A stretch of DNA of 64,000 nucleotides, taken from contig NZ_CP036264.1 of NCBI RefSeq assembly GCF_008035925.1, positions 2,848,443 to 2,912,442 on the forward strand. Reading direction: 5' to 3'. The position numbers and the translations under genes are program-made. The number at the start of each line of letters is the position of its first letter. Within the stretch, counting starts at the first letter, position 1. Below are positions 25,792 to 34,303 of the stretch, in pieces. The notes beneath the pieces were generated by a model. The model saw nothing but the letters and a program-made list of their open reading frames with translations. It ran no database searches and was not told the origin of the DNA. The DNA is from Stieleria maiorica. Lineage in GTDB: Bacteria > Planctomycetota > Planctomycetia > Pirellulales > Pirellulaceae.

Positions 25792-27027
25792 ATGAAGCGT
25801 TCCCTTCCTTTGCTGTTCGCATTGCCGCTGTTCCTGTTGGCGATCCCACAACACCTCAACGCGGAAACCTGGACGGACAACACCGGACAGTTCCAAATCG
25901 ATGCCGAATACGTGGGCGTTGAGGGCCGGTCGGTCGTGTTGCGGCTGGCCGACGGTTCGACCAAAACGGTCCCCATCGATCGGTTGAGCGACGCCAGTCG
26001 CAACCGAGCCAAGGAGTTGTACGAGGCGGCGAATCAAAACCCAGTCGCAGCCAAGCCGGCCATGAACGCGACGCCCAAGGCATCAACATCCGCCGACAAC
26101 CAACACGACTTTGCGCCCGCTGTGCCGGCGGTTGCCCCCATGCCGGCGTTTCCCGAAAACGGAACACTTCAACAGACCGTCGATTTCGTCGTCGCACAGG
26201 TTCTGGCCGGGCACCCCGAAGTGATCTGGTACGCGTTGCCTGAGGATGTTCGCCGCGAAGTCGACAGTGCCGAAGTCCGCGAGGCGATGCGTCCGAGCGT
26301 GCAACTGCAGGTCCAGACGCAGAAACCGATCGAGGACGTGGCCAACAAGGTCTGTGAAATCCTGATCCGCAAGAAGCAGTTCATCCTCAACACGCCGATG
26401 TTGAAGATGGCGCCGCCGCAAGTGATGCAGATGGTCCAGCCGATTTATGATCCGGCCAGTGGCTTGATTTACGAACTGGTTCAGTGTGCCTTTCATTCGC
26501 AGATGGCGGTCGACCAGTCGGTCACCGCGTACGTCGATCATTACGGCCCTCGGATCGGCGGCCACCTGCACGCTTTGGTTCAATCCGCCCCGCCCGGAAT
26601 GATCGAACAATTCACCAGCAAGATTGTTGTCGATCAAATCGACGATTCCAATGGAACGATCACCGTGCCCAAACAGGACGGCGGCACGACGGTCATCGAA
26701 TTGGTCGCCTTCAACGGACGCTGGGTGCCGAAGGAGTTCGTGACAAAGTGGAAAGAGAAAGGCGGCACGATGGCCGAGGGGTTGGCCGAACAATTCGAAA
26801 ACAACCAGGAAGCCTTCCAGGCCTCGCAGCAACAGATGGCTCAAGCGACCGGAATGGTCTCGGCGATGGCCAACCAGTTTCTTCAGCCCATGCTGGACGC
26901 GACGAACCAACAAGAGTTCGACGCGGCGCTCACGCAAGCCGTCATGACCATCGGCATGATGCAGAACCAAGCCGCCCCCGGATTGGCCCCCGCACCGGGA
27001 GCCCGCAACCCGGCATTCGGGCAGTAG
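25792..27027 (+). CDS. Secreted SHD1-domain protein
   Basis: 411 residues. The signal peptide is clear (1-24, ending LNA). Residues 25-75 form an SHD1 (Sla1 homology) domain of the type common in planctomycetes: TWTDNTGQFQIDAEYVG, VVLRLADGSTKTVPIDRLS. An Ala/Pro/Asn-rich linker (77-115) leads to a helical domain that I do not recognise, with QMVQPIYDP and VELVAFNGRWVPKEF-type segments. The Gln/Met/Ala-rich C-terminus (340-411) looks coiled. Likely periplasmic; SHD1 domains in this phylum are of unknown function. Confidence 0.75.
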   Translation: MKRSLPLLFALPLFLLAIPQHLNAETWTDNTGQFQIDAEYVGVEGRSVVLRLADGSTKTVPIDRLSDASRNRAKELYEAANQNPVAAKPAMNATPKASTSADNQHDFAPAVPAVAPMPAFPENGTLQQTVDFVVAQVLAGHPEVIWYALPEDVRREVDSAEVREAMRPSVQLQVQTQKPIEDVANKVCEILIRKKQFILNTPMLKMAPPQVMQMVQPIYDPASGLIYELVQCAFHSQMAVDQSVTAYVDHYGPRIGGHLHALVQSAPPGMIEQFTSKIVVDQIDDSNGTITVPKQDGGTTVIELVAFNGRWVPKEFVTKWKEKGGTMAEGLAEQFENNQEAFQASQQQMAQATGMVSAMANQFLQPMLDATNQQEFDAALTQAVMTIGMMQNQAAPGLAPAPGARNPAFGQ

Positions 27028-27065
27028 CAAGTGCTTCCGAATTTGAACGGCGACCCGGTTGCGAG

Positions 27066-27137
27066 TCGAGCGTCGCCGTGTTCTCCGAACTCGGCAGACC
27101 GAAAAAGCAAAGCTTTCCCCGCGCCGACCTCGGAGAG
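27066..27137. repeat. Family F palindromic repeat
   Basis: GTCGCCGTGTTCTCCGAACT, then an internal AAAGCAAAGCTTT, then CCGACCTCGGAGAGGACGGC. The outer halves pair as an imperfect hairpin. A second copy lies at 62949-63022. Confidence 0.8.
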
Positions 27138-27257
27138 GACGGCGACTGTCCAGCCGGATCGCAGAATCCTTGCACTCCGCGGACCGAAGGACTACAAAAT
27201 AGACGTTCTGACTATTTTCATTGGCCGTCCTTCGATCCCCCGATCCGGAGCGTTTCC

Positions 27258-28124
27258 ATGTCGCCGAGAATCCGATGCTTGCTGTGGCTCGCCACGATCC
27301 TGACGGCCGAGCACGCCGCCGGGCAGGAGGAGGTGCCGACGAAGGATCAACGGGAACGTTGGGTCGGTGTGTATCACGAAGAGGCCGCCGCGTACGAGAT
27401 GATTCGGCAAGTTGACACGGCGGAGGTGTTGCAGCTGGTTCCAACGCCCATCCTGACGTTCACCAATCCGATCCGCGTTCGCGACACCCATGGGGCGGCG
27501 TTCGTCTGGACCAGTGACGGGCGGCCGGAAGTGGTCGGCGCGATTTGGTCGGTCGTCTCACCGGAGGACTCGACACGGCGACGATTGTCGCACGAATTTC
27601 ATTCGCTGTCTCTGGCCCCGATTCATTCCGAGCACGAGCCCCGTCAAAGCTCTCGCGGGATCGTCCCGGACTGGATCACCGAGCAACCGGGAATCCGTCC
27701 GGCAAAGATTCCCGGTGCCCCCGCACCGGCGCGGACGGAGAACCTGCGATTGACGCAGATGCGTCGATTGGCAAGAGATTTTCAGGGGATCATTCCATCG
27801 GGGTTACCCGATGGCCAAGGATCGCTGCGACTACTCGCCCAACCGATTTATCGCTACCAGAGCCAGCGGCACCAAGTCATTGATGGAGGCGTGTTCGCGT
27901 TTGTGATGGGGACCGACCCCGAGTTGATCCTGTTGATCGAAGCGGTCGAATCGGCCGATGGGCCGCAGTGGCGTTTCGCCGCGGTTCAATTGAGCAATTT
28001 GCCGCTGCAGCTCGATTACAAAGACAGTCGGGTCTGGGAATGCGAGCGTGCCGTGCCTTACGTGGGAAATTTGCCGCACTTCATGTACTGGGGTGTCTCG
28101 GAACGCGACCGCGTGATTCAATAG
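27258..28124 (+). CDS. Secreted protein of unknown function
   Basis: 288 residues from the ATG at 27258. The open frame continues upstream into the SHD1 gene in another frame and is not coding there. A short signal peptide is likely (RCLLWLATILTAEHAAGQ). The mature part is mixed alpha/beta without cysteine pairs, membrane helices or recognised motifs; it contains a Pro-rich segment near residue 150. It follows the SHD1 gene at 230 bp with a repeat in between, so co-transcription is uncertain. I do not recognise the family, though this protein style is common in planctomycetes. Confidence 0.65.
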   Translation: MSPRIRCLLWLATILTAEHAAGQEEVPTKDQRERWVGVYHEEAAAYEMIRQVDTAEVLQLVPTPILTFTNPIRVRDTHGAAFVWTSDGRPEVVGAIWSVVSPEDSTRRRLSHEFHSLSLAPIHSEHEPRQSSRGIVPDWITEQPGIRPAKIPGAPAPARTENLRLTQMRRLARDFQGIIPSGLPDGQGSLRLLAQPIYRYQSQRHQVIDGGVFAFVMGTDPELILLIEAVESADGPQWRFAAVQLSNLPLQLDYKDSRVWECERAVPYVGNLPHFMYWGVSERDRVIQ

Positions 28125-28179
28125 AAGACACGCGTGCAGCGCGAGCGGGCTGTCGATTTAATCGCAACCGAAACAATCG

Positions 28180-28262
28180 TGAGCCGATGGCGCTAGCCAC
28201 GGGCCTCGAAGGGCGATGCTGGCACCGCTAGGCCCGCGGCTAGCGCCGTCGGCTCACTAAAT
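28180..28262. repeat. Family B inverted repeat
   Basis: GTGAGCCGATGGCGCTAGCC and its inverted partner GGCTAGCGCCGTCGGCTCAC flank a spacer of about 40 bp, giving a strong hairpin between the two secreted-protein genes. It can act as a terminator for the gene at 27258-28124. Confidence 0.85.
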
Positions 28263-28387
28263 CGACAGCCCGCAAGCAAGTGTGTCTGGACGTAAGTGAC
28301 GCACGCGCTTGCGTTTCGAGCTTCTAGGGAACGAGGCTGGACGCGCGACCATACGAGACGGTTCCTCCCATTTAGAACGTACATCAG

Positions 28388-29089
28388 ATGTCGAAACGCC
28401 GGTTCGGTAAATTCTGGTTGATCCTGGGCGTGCTGTTGTTGGCCGTGATCGGCCTGTTGGCAACACAACTGCGTCGCGTCGATCACGTCTCCGAGGCCTC
28501 GGCGACGACCACGTTTGAATTGGAAATCCCGTTCAACCGATTCAAGCAGATCATGGTCCGCAAGAACGCGACCCGAGCGATCGTCGCCCACGGCGGGATG
28601 GAACTGGTCAGCCAAAGTATCCAGGGCCTCAACGTCGACATGTCCAAAGAAGATCGGCCGATCCTGAACGCACTCCGCGGACGCTCCAAAACCGAACTCG
28701 ACGCCACGCGGATGTTGACGGTGCGGTTCACCAATCCCGACATCGACGCCCAGGAGTTGACGTTGCGTCAACAGGCCGACATCGATAGCGATCGGATGCA
28801 TGTCGAAACCAAGTCGGTCGCCGAGCAAGGTGAGATCAAGGACTATCAAACCACATTGACGGCCGAACCGGCCGAGGGCGATGCCACTCGGGTGACACTT
28901 CAAACAGCAATGAAGATTCAGGTGGACGTGGCCAAGCTGTTCGTCTCGGTGGCCGACACCCGGGTCAACGCCTCCGCCGAATCTGCGGTCAACCAACAAA
29001 AAGCGGCACTCACGGAATTCGTACTGCAACATGCCGACCAAGCGATCGTGTTGCCGGATCTGTTCGGTGGGGGAGACAAGGCAGAATGA
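28388..29089 (+). CDS. Membrane-anchored protein of unknown function
   Basis: 233 residues. One N-terminal membrane helix (8-27, FWLILGVLLLAVIGLLATQL) after a basic start, with the rest outside; the mature part is charged, without cysteines, and has an alternating pattern suggesting beta strands followed by helices. I do not recognise the family. The last codons and the stop (AAGGCAGAATGA) are formed by the terminal inverted repeat GGCAGAATGAT of a MITE-like element that begins at 29080, so the original C-terminus may have been changed by insertion. Confidence 0.65.
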   Translation: MSKRRFGKFWLILGVLLLAVIGLLATQLRRVDHVSEASATTTFELEIPFNRFKQIMVRKNATRAIVAHGGMELVSQSIQGLNVDMSKEDRPILNALRGRSKTELDATRMLTVRFTNPDIDAQELTLRQQADIDSDRMHVETKSVAEQGEIKDYQTTLTAEPAEGDATRVTLQTAMKIQVDVAKLFVSVADTRVNASAESAVNQQKAALTEFVLQHADQAIVLPDLFGGGDKAE

Positions 29090-29297
29090 TACGGGGCAGA
29101 ATGATCTCAGCGATCGTTCACCTCTACGCTCGCGACGCTCGTGCAGTTCCATGCCTCGTTGAGCAGGAATTTTCCCAGGCTCCGCCTCGCGCGTTGCACG
29201 CGGTTTGTGTGGCAGGAGCCACACCTGCACGTGCGTCCCAAGGCGGAGCCTTGGAACGAGGCCCGGCCGCGGCTCAATCCACCCCCATCATTCTGCC
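29080..29297 (-). mobile_element. MITE-like element, copy 1
   Basis: The element is bounded by GGCAGAATGAT (29080-29090) and its inverse ATCATTCTGCC (29287-29297). Inside lies GGGGCAGAATGAT, GCGATCGTTCACC and a family A unit in reverse orientation. An inverted, closely similar copy is at 30840-31066, on the other side of the XylR gene. No coding capacity is present. Confidence 0.7.
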
Positions 29298-29339
29298 TTC
29301 CATCGTTTTGCCCCTTCCCGGCCTAACCGATGCCTGCTG

Positions 29340-30569
29340 TCAACCGAACGGTTTCCGCGCCTTCGCGCGACTGGCATCCCGGTAGCGTCCCGGCGTCTGA
29401 TTGACTTCGCGTTTGAAGACGACGCTAAAGTACTCGGCATGTTTGAACCCGGTCAGCCGTGAGATTTTAACCAGGCTCAGTTCGGTGTCGCGCAACAGTT
29501 GACAGGCCCGCTTGATTTGCACACGGCGGATCTCGGCCTGCGGCGATCGTCCCAGGTACTGACGAAACCGGCGTTCCAGACTGCTCCGAGCGATCGGCAC
29601 CTCGGCCAAGATGTCCGAAACCGTCAGTCCCTCACAGGCTCGGAAGCGGATCATTTGGATCGCAGCGGCGACGTCTTCATCATCGATCGCCATCACATCG
29701 GTGCTCAACCGTTCGGCGATCCCCAGCGGCGCGATCTGCACGTGCAATTTGTCGGGCTTTTGTTCCCGCATCATCTGGTCCAGCATCACGGCGGCCTGGT
29801 ACCCGATCCGTTCGGCTGCCGGAATGATGCTCGAAAGCGGCGGGTCACAAAAATCACACAGCACGTGATCGTTGTCGACACCCAACACCGCGATCTCATC
29901 CGGGACCGACACCTTGGCCGTTTGACAGGCCTCCAGGATGTGTTGCCCACGGAAATCGTTGCAAGCCAGGATCCCGACCGGGCGCGGCAAGCTTTTGACC
30001 CAGGCAACGATTTGGTCTTGCTGACGCTGCCATCCGCTCTGGCTGGCCGACGACCAATCGGATTGATGCACGTGGACCAGGTCGGGATCATCGACCCCGC
30101 GTTGGGCCAGGCCGGCCAGGAATCCGGTCAATCGTTGGGCCGACCAGTGGTGGTCGCTGAATCCGGCAAAGGCGAAGTGTTCGATCCCTTTGTCGGCCAA
30201 ATGGGACGCGGCAAGTCGTCCGATCGCTTCGTGGTCGTTGATCACCGAGGGCAGGGTTTGGTCGTCGCGGATGTCGCCCAAGTTGACCGTCGGAATCCCC
30301 GTCTCGCGAATGATCTCGATCATCTCCGGCGTCGTGTCACGGGTGATGATGCCGTCGCCGTCCCAGGATCGGAACCACGCCGGCGGACCGGCCATCAACT
30401 CGCGCAAGTCCAATTGCACCGACCACGGTTGTTTTTCGATGCGGTAGCGACTGATCCCTTCCAACACCCCGCGGCCGAACGCCATCGTCGTTTCCACCAA
30501 CAGCAGCACCTTGGGCCGCCGTTGATTGCTGGTCCCGTTTTTGGCGACGTTGGCAGGATGGACTGACAT
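29340..30569 (-). CDS. XylR-type transcriptional regulator (LacI-like sensor plus AraC helix-turn-helix)
   Basis: 409 residues from the ATG at 30569 (the frame stays open to 30695 but is not coding there). Residues 20-290 read as a periplasmic-binding-protein/LacI-type sugar sensor (VLLLVETTMAFGRGVLEGI, ILACNDFRGQHILEAC, EIAVLGVDNDHVLCDFCDP). Residues 300-400 hold an AraC-type DNA-binding pair (IARSSLERRFRQYLGRSP, ISRLTGFKHAEYFSVVFKRE). Family role: sugar-responsive activator, as in XylR. No sugar-catabolic operon is adjacent, so the target lies elsewhere. The gene is flanked by two inverted copies of a MITE-like element. Confidence 0.9.
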   Translation of the reverse strand: MSVHPANVAKNGTSNQRRPKVLLLVETTMAFGRGVLEGISRYRIEKQPWSVQLDLRELMAGPPAWFRSWDGDGIITRDTTPEMIEIIRETGIPTVNLGDIRDDQTLPSVINDHEAIGRLAASHLADKGIEHFAFAGFSDHHWSAQRLTGFLAGLAQRGVDDPDLVHVHQSDWSSASQSGWQRQQDQIVAWVKSLPRPVGILACNDFRGQHILEACQTAKVSVPDEIAVLGVDNDHVLCDFCDPPLSSIIPAAERIGYQAAVMLDQMMREQKPDKLHVQIAPLGIAERLSTDVMAIDDEDVAAAIQMIRFRACEGLTVSDILAEVPIARSSLERRFRQYLGRSPQAEIRRVQIKRACQLLRDTELSLVKISRLTGFKHAEYFSVVFKREVNQTPGRYRDASRAKARKPFG

Positions 30570-30793
30570 CACAACGGCAAAGGATGGGGAGACAAAGCTG
30601 CGAAACGGGCCCCAACGAGCTCCGATGACAACGGAATATCTCTCAATCTCGGCCGCGATGCAATCGTCACCCCCGGGTGCAGATCGCAAATACACCGGTT
30701 TCTACGAGGGTTTCTGTTGAATAAGGCGATTCATTGGCTGGGAAGATTTCTTGCCGCGTGATTGCCAACGGGTTGAGAGGAGAAAAGAGCGGT

Positions 30794-30835
30794 GGGGCAA
30801 GACGATGGGGGCAAGACGATGGGGGCAAGACGATG
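30794..30835. repeat. 14-bp tandem repeat
   Basis: GGGGCAAGACGATG occurs three times in tandem (30794-30807, 30808-30821, 30822-30835), then the related GGGGCAGAATGATG follows within the MITE-like element. The same two 14-mers occur at the far end of copy 1 (29287-29314, reverse strand). Confidence 0.85.
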
Positions 30836-30839
30836 GGAA

Positions 30840-31066
30840 GGCAGAATGATGGGGGCAGAATGATGGGGCGCGGCCCGGCCTCGTTCCAAGGCTCCGCCTT
30901 GGGACGCACGTGCAGGTGTGGCTCCTGCCACACGAACCGCGTGCAACGCGAGGCGAAGCCTCGGAAAACTCCCGTTCCCAGGCAGAGCCCCGGGAACGAG
31001 GCGTGAAACCGCGCGAGCGCAGGGGTGAACGATCGCGGAGATCATTCTGCCCCGTATCATTCTGCC
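30840..31066 (+). mobile_element. MITE-like element, copy 2 (inverted relative to copy 1)
   Basis: Bounded by GGCAGAATGAT (30840-30850) and ATCATTCTGCC (31056-31066), containing a family A unit in the forward direction and GGTGAACGATCGC. It is near-identical, in reverse, to 29080-29297. The 513-bp gap 30570-31082 holds only this element, the 14-mers and the XylR promoter region. Confidence 0.7.
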
Positions 31067-31082
31067 TTCTCTGCCTTTCCCC

Positions 31083-32870
31083 TTAACCCAGCGATCCGGC
31101 GAAGACCTTTTCCAAGCCCCGTTTGGCGATGTCGGCCGACTTGCTGTCGATCACGGCGTTGACCTGCAATTCGCTCGTGCTGATCATGTCGACGTTGATG
31201 TCCGCCGCGGCCAACGATTCAAACAGCAGCGTCGCGACGTGGGTGTGGCTGCGCAGTCCGATGCCGCTGACGGTGACCTTGGCAATCTCGGCGACACCTT
31301 GAACGCCGCGCATGCCGTGAGAGGCGGCGATTTCTTTGGCCACCTTCAGACTGGCCTCCAAGGCGTCTTGGGGCACGGTAAAGCTGACACTCGTCGATCC
31401 GTCTTCGCCGTCATACCCTTGGACGATCATGTCGACGGAGATACCGGCCGCACCGATCCGTTCGAACATGTCGGCGGCGATTCCGGGGCGGTCGGGGACG
31501 CCCATCAACGTCACGCGTGCTTGATGATCCAGCACCGAAATCCCGGTCAGCGTGAGCGCTTCGAGCGCGTCGTCGCGGAGACGGCTGATCAGCGTTTCCA
31601 CCTCGACGCCTGCTTCGCGGTCCGCCTTGATCTGGCTCCACGATTTCGCATCGGCGGGTTTTTCGTGCAGTTTGAATCCTTCGTGGACGGCGCGCAGTGC
31701 GAGGGAGGCTTGGTCGCGCGGCACGAGCGCGCTGATCTTGATTTCGCTGGTCGTGATCATCTGGATGTTCACGCCGGCGCCGGCCAGAGCACGAAACATC
31801 TCGCTGGCCACACCGGCCTGGTCGGCCATGTTGGCGCCGACGACGGAGACCTTGCTGACGTTGTCATCATGCGTGACGCCCTCGGCGCCGATTGCGTCGA
31901 TCACCGGGGCCAGCGCCAACAGCGTCGTCTGCAAATCGTCGCGCCGGACCGTGAACGAAACGTCGGCTTTGCCGCCGTCGCCGATGTTCTGCACGACCAT
32001 GTCCACGGCGATTTTTCTGTCCGCGATCGCCGAAAAAATCTTTAAGCTCATCCCCGGAACATCGGGAACGCCCAGGATCGTCAATCGGGCTTCGTCGGGC
32101 GTCATCGCCGCACCGCTGACCGGCGCGGTCGCCGATTCCTGTTCGGTGACGATCATCGTCCCTTCGGTATCGGAAAAACTGCTGCGGACATGAATCGGCA
32201 CGCCAAACTTCTTGGCAAACTCGATGCTGCGGTTGTGCATGACGCTGGCTCCCAGGCTGGCCAGCTCCAACATCTCGTCATAGCTGATCACGTCCACCCG
32301 CCGCGCTTCGGGCAGCAACCGCGGGTCGGTCGTGTAAACGCCGTCCACGTCGGTGTAGATTTCACAGGCGTCGGCCTTCAACACCGCCGCGAGTGCGACG
32401 GCCGTGGTGTCACTGCCGCCGCGTCCGAGCGTGGTGATGTTCAGATCGTTGTCGATCCCCTGGAAACCGGCGGCCACGACGATCTTGCCTTCGTCCAACA
32501 GTCGTTCGATGCGATCGGTGGAGATCGATCGGATGCGCGCTTTGCTGAAACTGCTGTCGGTCTGCATCCCGATCTGGCCGCCGGTCAAGCTGACCGCCTC
32601 GCTGCCGAGCGCGTTGATCGCCATCGCGACCAGGGCGACGCTGACCTGTTCGCCGGTGCTGAGCAACATGTCCATTTCGCGGGCCGGCGGATTGGGGCCG
32701 ACCTCGTTTGCCAATTCCAACAACCGGTCGGTGTTCTTTCCCATCGCGCTGACGACCATCACGACGCGATGGCCTTGGCGTTGGGCGCGGATGGCTTTGC
32801 GCGCCGCGGCGCGGATCTTTTCGACATCGGCGACGCTTGTGCCGCCGAACTTTTGAACAATCAGAGACAT
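31083..32870 (-). CDS. lysC: Aspartate kinase with four ACT domains
   Basis: 595 residues from the ATG at 32870 (MSLIVQKFGGTSV). The kinase domain (1-250) has KFGGTSV at 7-13, the GRGGSDTTAVALAA substrate loop and the DPRLLPEA segment. The remainder (about 265-595) carries four ACT domains in two pairs, each with the ITTSEIKIS or ISTSELQVNAV type signature; classical enzymes have two. It makes aspartyl phosphate, the first step to lysine, threonine and methionine, and the ACT domains bind end-product amino acids. A four-ACT form is known in cyanobacteria and some other bacteria. It is the third of three same-strand genes, 124 bp after the ApgM-like gene. Confidence 0.94.
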   Translation of the reverse strand: MSLIVQKFGGTSVADVEKIRAAARKAIRAQRQGHRVVMVVSAMGKNTDRLLELANEVGPNPPAREMDMLLSTGEQVSVALVAMAINALGSEAVSLTGGQIGMQTDSSFSKARIRSISTDRIERLLDEGKIVVAAGFQGIDNDLNITTLGRGGSDTTAVALAAVLKADACEIYTDVDGVYTTDPRLLPEARRVDVISYDEMLELASLGASVMHNRSIEFAKKFGVPIHVRSSFSDTEGTMIVTEQESATAPVSGAAMTPDEARLTILGVPDVPGMSLKIFSAIADRKIAVDMVVQNIGDGGKADVSFTVRRDDLQTTLLALAPVIDAIGAEGVTHDDNVSKVSVVGANMADQAGVASEMFRALAGAGVNIQMITTSEIKISALVPRDQASLALRAVHEGFKLHEKPADAKSWSQIKADREAGVEVETLISRLRDDALEALTLTGISVLDHQARVTLMGVPDRPGIAADMFERIGAAGISVDMIVQGYDGEDGSTSVSFTVPQDALEASLKVAKEIAASHGMRGVQGVAEIAKVTVSGIGLRSHTHVATLLFESLAAADINVDMISTSELQVNAVIDSKSADIAKRGLEKVFAGSLG

Positions 32871-32994
32871 GGGTGTGGTCAATAAATCTGCAATGAAATG
32901 ATCTGTCGGATCCAACTATGTGGGACAGGCTTCTGGCCGGTCATCGCCTCGTCCTCGACGATCCCCGACAGCCTGTCCGCCTGTTTTTCGCCGC

Positions 32995-34209
32995 TTAGCG
33001 ACGGATAAACGCGTCCATCAAATCCCAACCGTGATCAAAGCGACGCCCCGAGGCTTCGGCGGCCACTTCGTCATAACTCGTTTGTGAATCGGGTTCGATT
33101 CCCGTTCCGGCCATGGCCAGCGGGACCATGCCGTGGGTGTGTTTTTTGGTGCTGCAAAACGTCGGGTGATCGGGGGTGACCAGAATGCGGTGGTCGCCGT
33201 ATCCGGCAAGCGCTTCGGTGAGCGGACCGACGATGTGGCGATCGATCTGCTCGAGCGCTTCGATCTTTGCGTCGTGACGTCCCTCGTGCGAGGCTTCATC
33301 GGGGGCTTCGATATGCACGCAAACCAAGTCGTATTGGTCCAGAGCTTTGACCGCCGCGGCGCCTTTGGCCGCATAATCGGTGTCCAGGTACCCGGTTGCC
33401 CCTTCGACTTCGAGCCGCGGCCATCCGGCCAACGCCGCGATCCCGCGCAGCAGGTCCACGGCGGTGATCATCACGCCTCGCACGCCGAACCGTTCTTCGA
33501 AGGTGGGCATCGACGGTGCGCCGCCCAGACCCCACAGCCAGACGTTGGTTGCCGGACGTTTCCCGGCTGCGATGCGAGCTTGGTTGACCGGGTGATCGGC
33601 GAACACGTCAGCGGACTCATTCATCCATCGGACCAGCAGATCGCTGCCCGGACCGCGTGGGAAATCGTCGGCGACCGACAGGTCCGTCAGATCATGTGGC
33701 GCGGTCGATCGCGTTTCACAGGAAAACGGGGGCGGAGTGTCCGCATCGCCGCGGTAGATCAACAGATTCCGATAGCTGACGCCGGGGACGAATTCGAACC
33801 GTCCGCCTTCGGAACCCAGCAAGGCCTCGCCCGCGGCGGCCAGCAATTGCCTCGACTCGTCGGTGCTGATGTGATCGGCGGTAAAATCGACCATGACCTG
33901 GTCTTGGATCGTCACCAGATTACAGCGGACGGCAAAATCATGGGGGCCCAGCGTGATCCCGCCGGCGGCCGCTTCCAAGGGCGCGCGACCGGTGAAATAT
34001 TTGTCAGGATCGTAGCCGAACAGGCATAAATTGGCGACTTCGCTGCCGGCCGGGAAATGGGCCGGCGTGTTGTTGCTTAACGCACTCGCCCCGCTTGCGG
34101 CGATCCGGTCCATCGCCGGCAGCGTGGCAGCCTGCAGCGGCGTTCTCCCCCCCAAAGCCTCGATCGGTTCGTCCGCGCATCCGTCCGGGATAACGATGAC
34201 ATATTTCAT
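32995..34209 (-). CDS. ApgM-family phosphoglycerate mutase or ThrB2-type homoserine kinase
   Basis: 404 residues. MKYVIVIPDGCADEP at the start gives the metal-binding Asp, SEVANLCLFGYDP holds the catalytic Ser region, and VTPDHPTFCSTKKHTHGMVP gives further metal ligands of the alkaline phosphatase superfamily. It matches the archaeal-type cofactor-independent phosphoglycerate mutase family. Some bacterial members near threonine genes are thought to be alternative homoserine kinases. Here it lies directly upstream of aspartate kinase and downstream of an aminotransferase, all on one strand, which favours the homoserine kinase role. Sequence alone cannot decide. Confidence 0.82.
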   Translation of the reverse strand: MKYVIVIPDGCADEPIEALGGRTPLQAATLPAMDRIAASGASALSNNTPAHFPAGSEVANLCLFGYDPDKYFTGRAPLEAAAGGITLGPHDFAVRCNLVTIQDQVMVDFTADHISTDESRQLLAAAGEALLGSEGGRFEFVPGVSYRNLLIYRGDADTPPPFSCETRSTAPHDLTDLSVADDFPRGPGSDLLVRWMNESADVFADHPVNQARIAAGKRPATNVWLWGLGGAPSMPTFEERFGVRGVMITAVDLLRGIAALAGWPRLEVEGATGYLDTDYAAKGAAAVKALDQYDLVCVHIEAPDEASHEGRHDAKIEALEQIDRHIVGPLTEALAGYGDHRILVTPDHPTFCSTKKHTHGMVPLAMAGTGIEPDSQTSYDEVAAEASGRRFDHGWDLMDAFIRR

Positions 34210-34303
34210 GGTGTTTCGATTGGGGGGTTCGGGAGACCGGCTGGTGTGAAGGGAATTCCGCCTAGTTTCGTTTAGAGAGGGGATTCTCGGAAGGGGACTG
34301 TCC

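Noticed and set aside
26083-27444. A 453-residue frame antisense to the SHD1 gene
   Set aside because: Low-complexity Arg/His/Asp shadow; the sense gene has a signal peptide and an SHD1 domain.
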